From NCBI GenBank assembly GCA_016210545.1, contig JACQTY010000221.1:1-38873 (forward strand): 38,873 bases of DNA, given 5' to 3'. The notes beneath the pieces were generated by a model. It ran no database searches, was not told the origin of the DNA, and saw only the letters and a program-made list of their open reading frames with translations. Below, in pieces: positions 38,745 to 38,873 of this stretch. Position 1 is the stretch's first letter. Each line of letters starts with the position of its first letter. This stretch comes from Chloroflexota bacterium (GTDB lineage Bacteria > Chloroflexota > Dehalococcoidia > JACVQG01). Both the position numbers and the translations under genes were made by a program.

Positions 38745-38873
38745 ACCCCCTTTTCTAAACTGAACATGTCCCACATCTTGCGCTGGACACAAGGGTTTTG
38801 AAGGGGGGATACACTATTGCAATAACTGAATGCTACCCATCTTCGGGGTCAGACATATCGAAATTGAAAACCT

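Overview
The window reads like a moderately GC-rich bacterial chromosome, most consistent with the Chloroflexota, class Dehalococcoidia or a related lineage. That placement is an inference from gene content: many acyl-CoA dehydrogenases (ACADs), class III CoA-transferases, cupins, a stand-alone molybdopterin oxidoreductase, and remA-gmk beside tyrA-aroA. No rRNA or tRNA was seen. Most genes have AGGAGG-type ribosome binding sites (RBSs), and TTG or GTG starts are common.

Layout. (1) 159-2231, minus: a molybdopterin oxidoreductase with a clear promoter. (2) 2434-3400: a DUF4389 gene remnant and a dense patch of dispersed repeats. (3) 3434-6397, plus: a tightly packed run of a ubiquitin-like MoaD/ThiS protein, a MaoC-like hotdog protein, XdhC, a HEPN/MNT pair and a site-2 protease. 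(4) 6522-9684, plus: core genes tyrA, aroA, remA-like and gmk. (5) 10239-11345: ftsZ with its own promoter and terminator. (6) 11582-14577, minus: phosphate transporter pit with its DUF47 partner, a YqeK-type HD hydrolase, a HIT protein and a small antitoxin-like protein. (7) 14786-17117, minus: a PrsW-like protease, a phospholipase D-like protein with zinc ribbons, a broken second copy of it beside a 215-bp inverted-repeat element, and an intact DUF4389 protein.

(8) 17405-28946, minus: a catabolic block of six ACADs, an alpha-methylacyl-CoA racemase-like protein and a stand-alone Lrp-type ligand-binding domain. Three unrecognised genes, two of them an overlapping membrane-protein pair, interrupt it. 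The residue at the likely catalytic-base position differs between the six ACADs (Glu in two, Asp in three, neither in one), which suggests heteromeric enzymes acting on branched or ring-bearing acyl-CoAs. (9) 29371-34773, plus: a four-gene cassette with its own promoter. It encodes a coiled-coil protein, a degenerate DUF2791/BrxD-like ATPase, an intact BrxD-like ATPase and an SNF2 helicase. It resembles parts of BREX and Shango antiviral systems but lacks their other hallmark genes, and is the best candidate here for an undescribed system. (10) 34890-38665, minus: two cupins, an aldo/keto reductase and a second class III CoA-transferase, probably more catabolic genes.

Throughout, intergenic spaces hold small palindromes and inverted repeats of several families. 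One family has reached coding sequence: it forms an in-frame insertion in the second CoA-transferase and the C-terminus of the SNF2 helicase.
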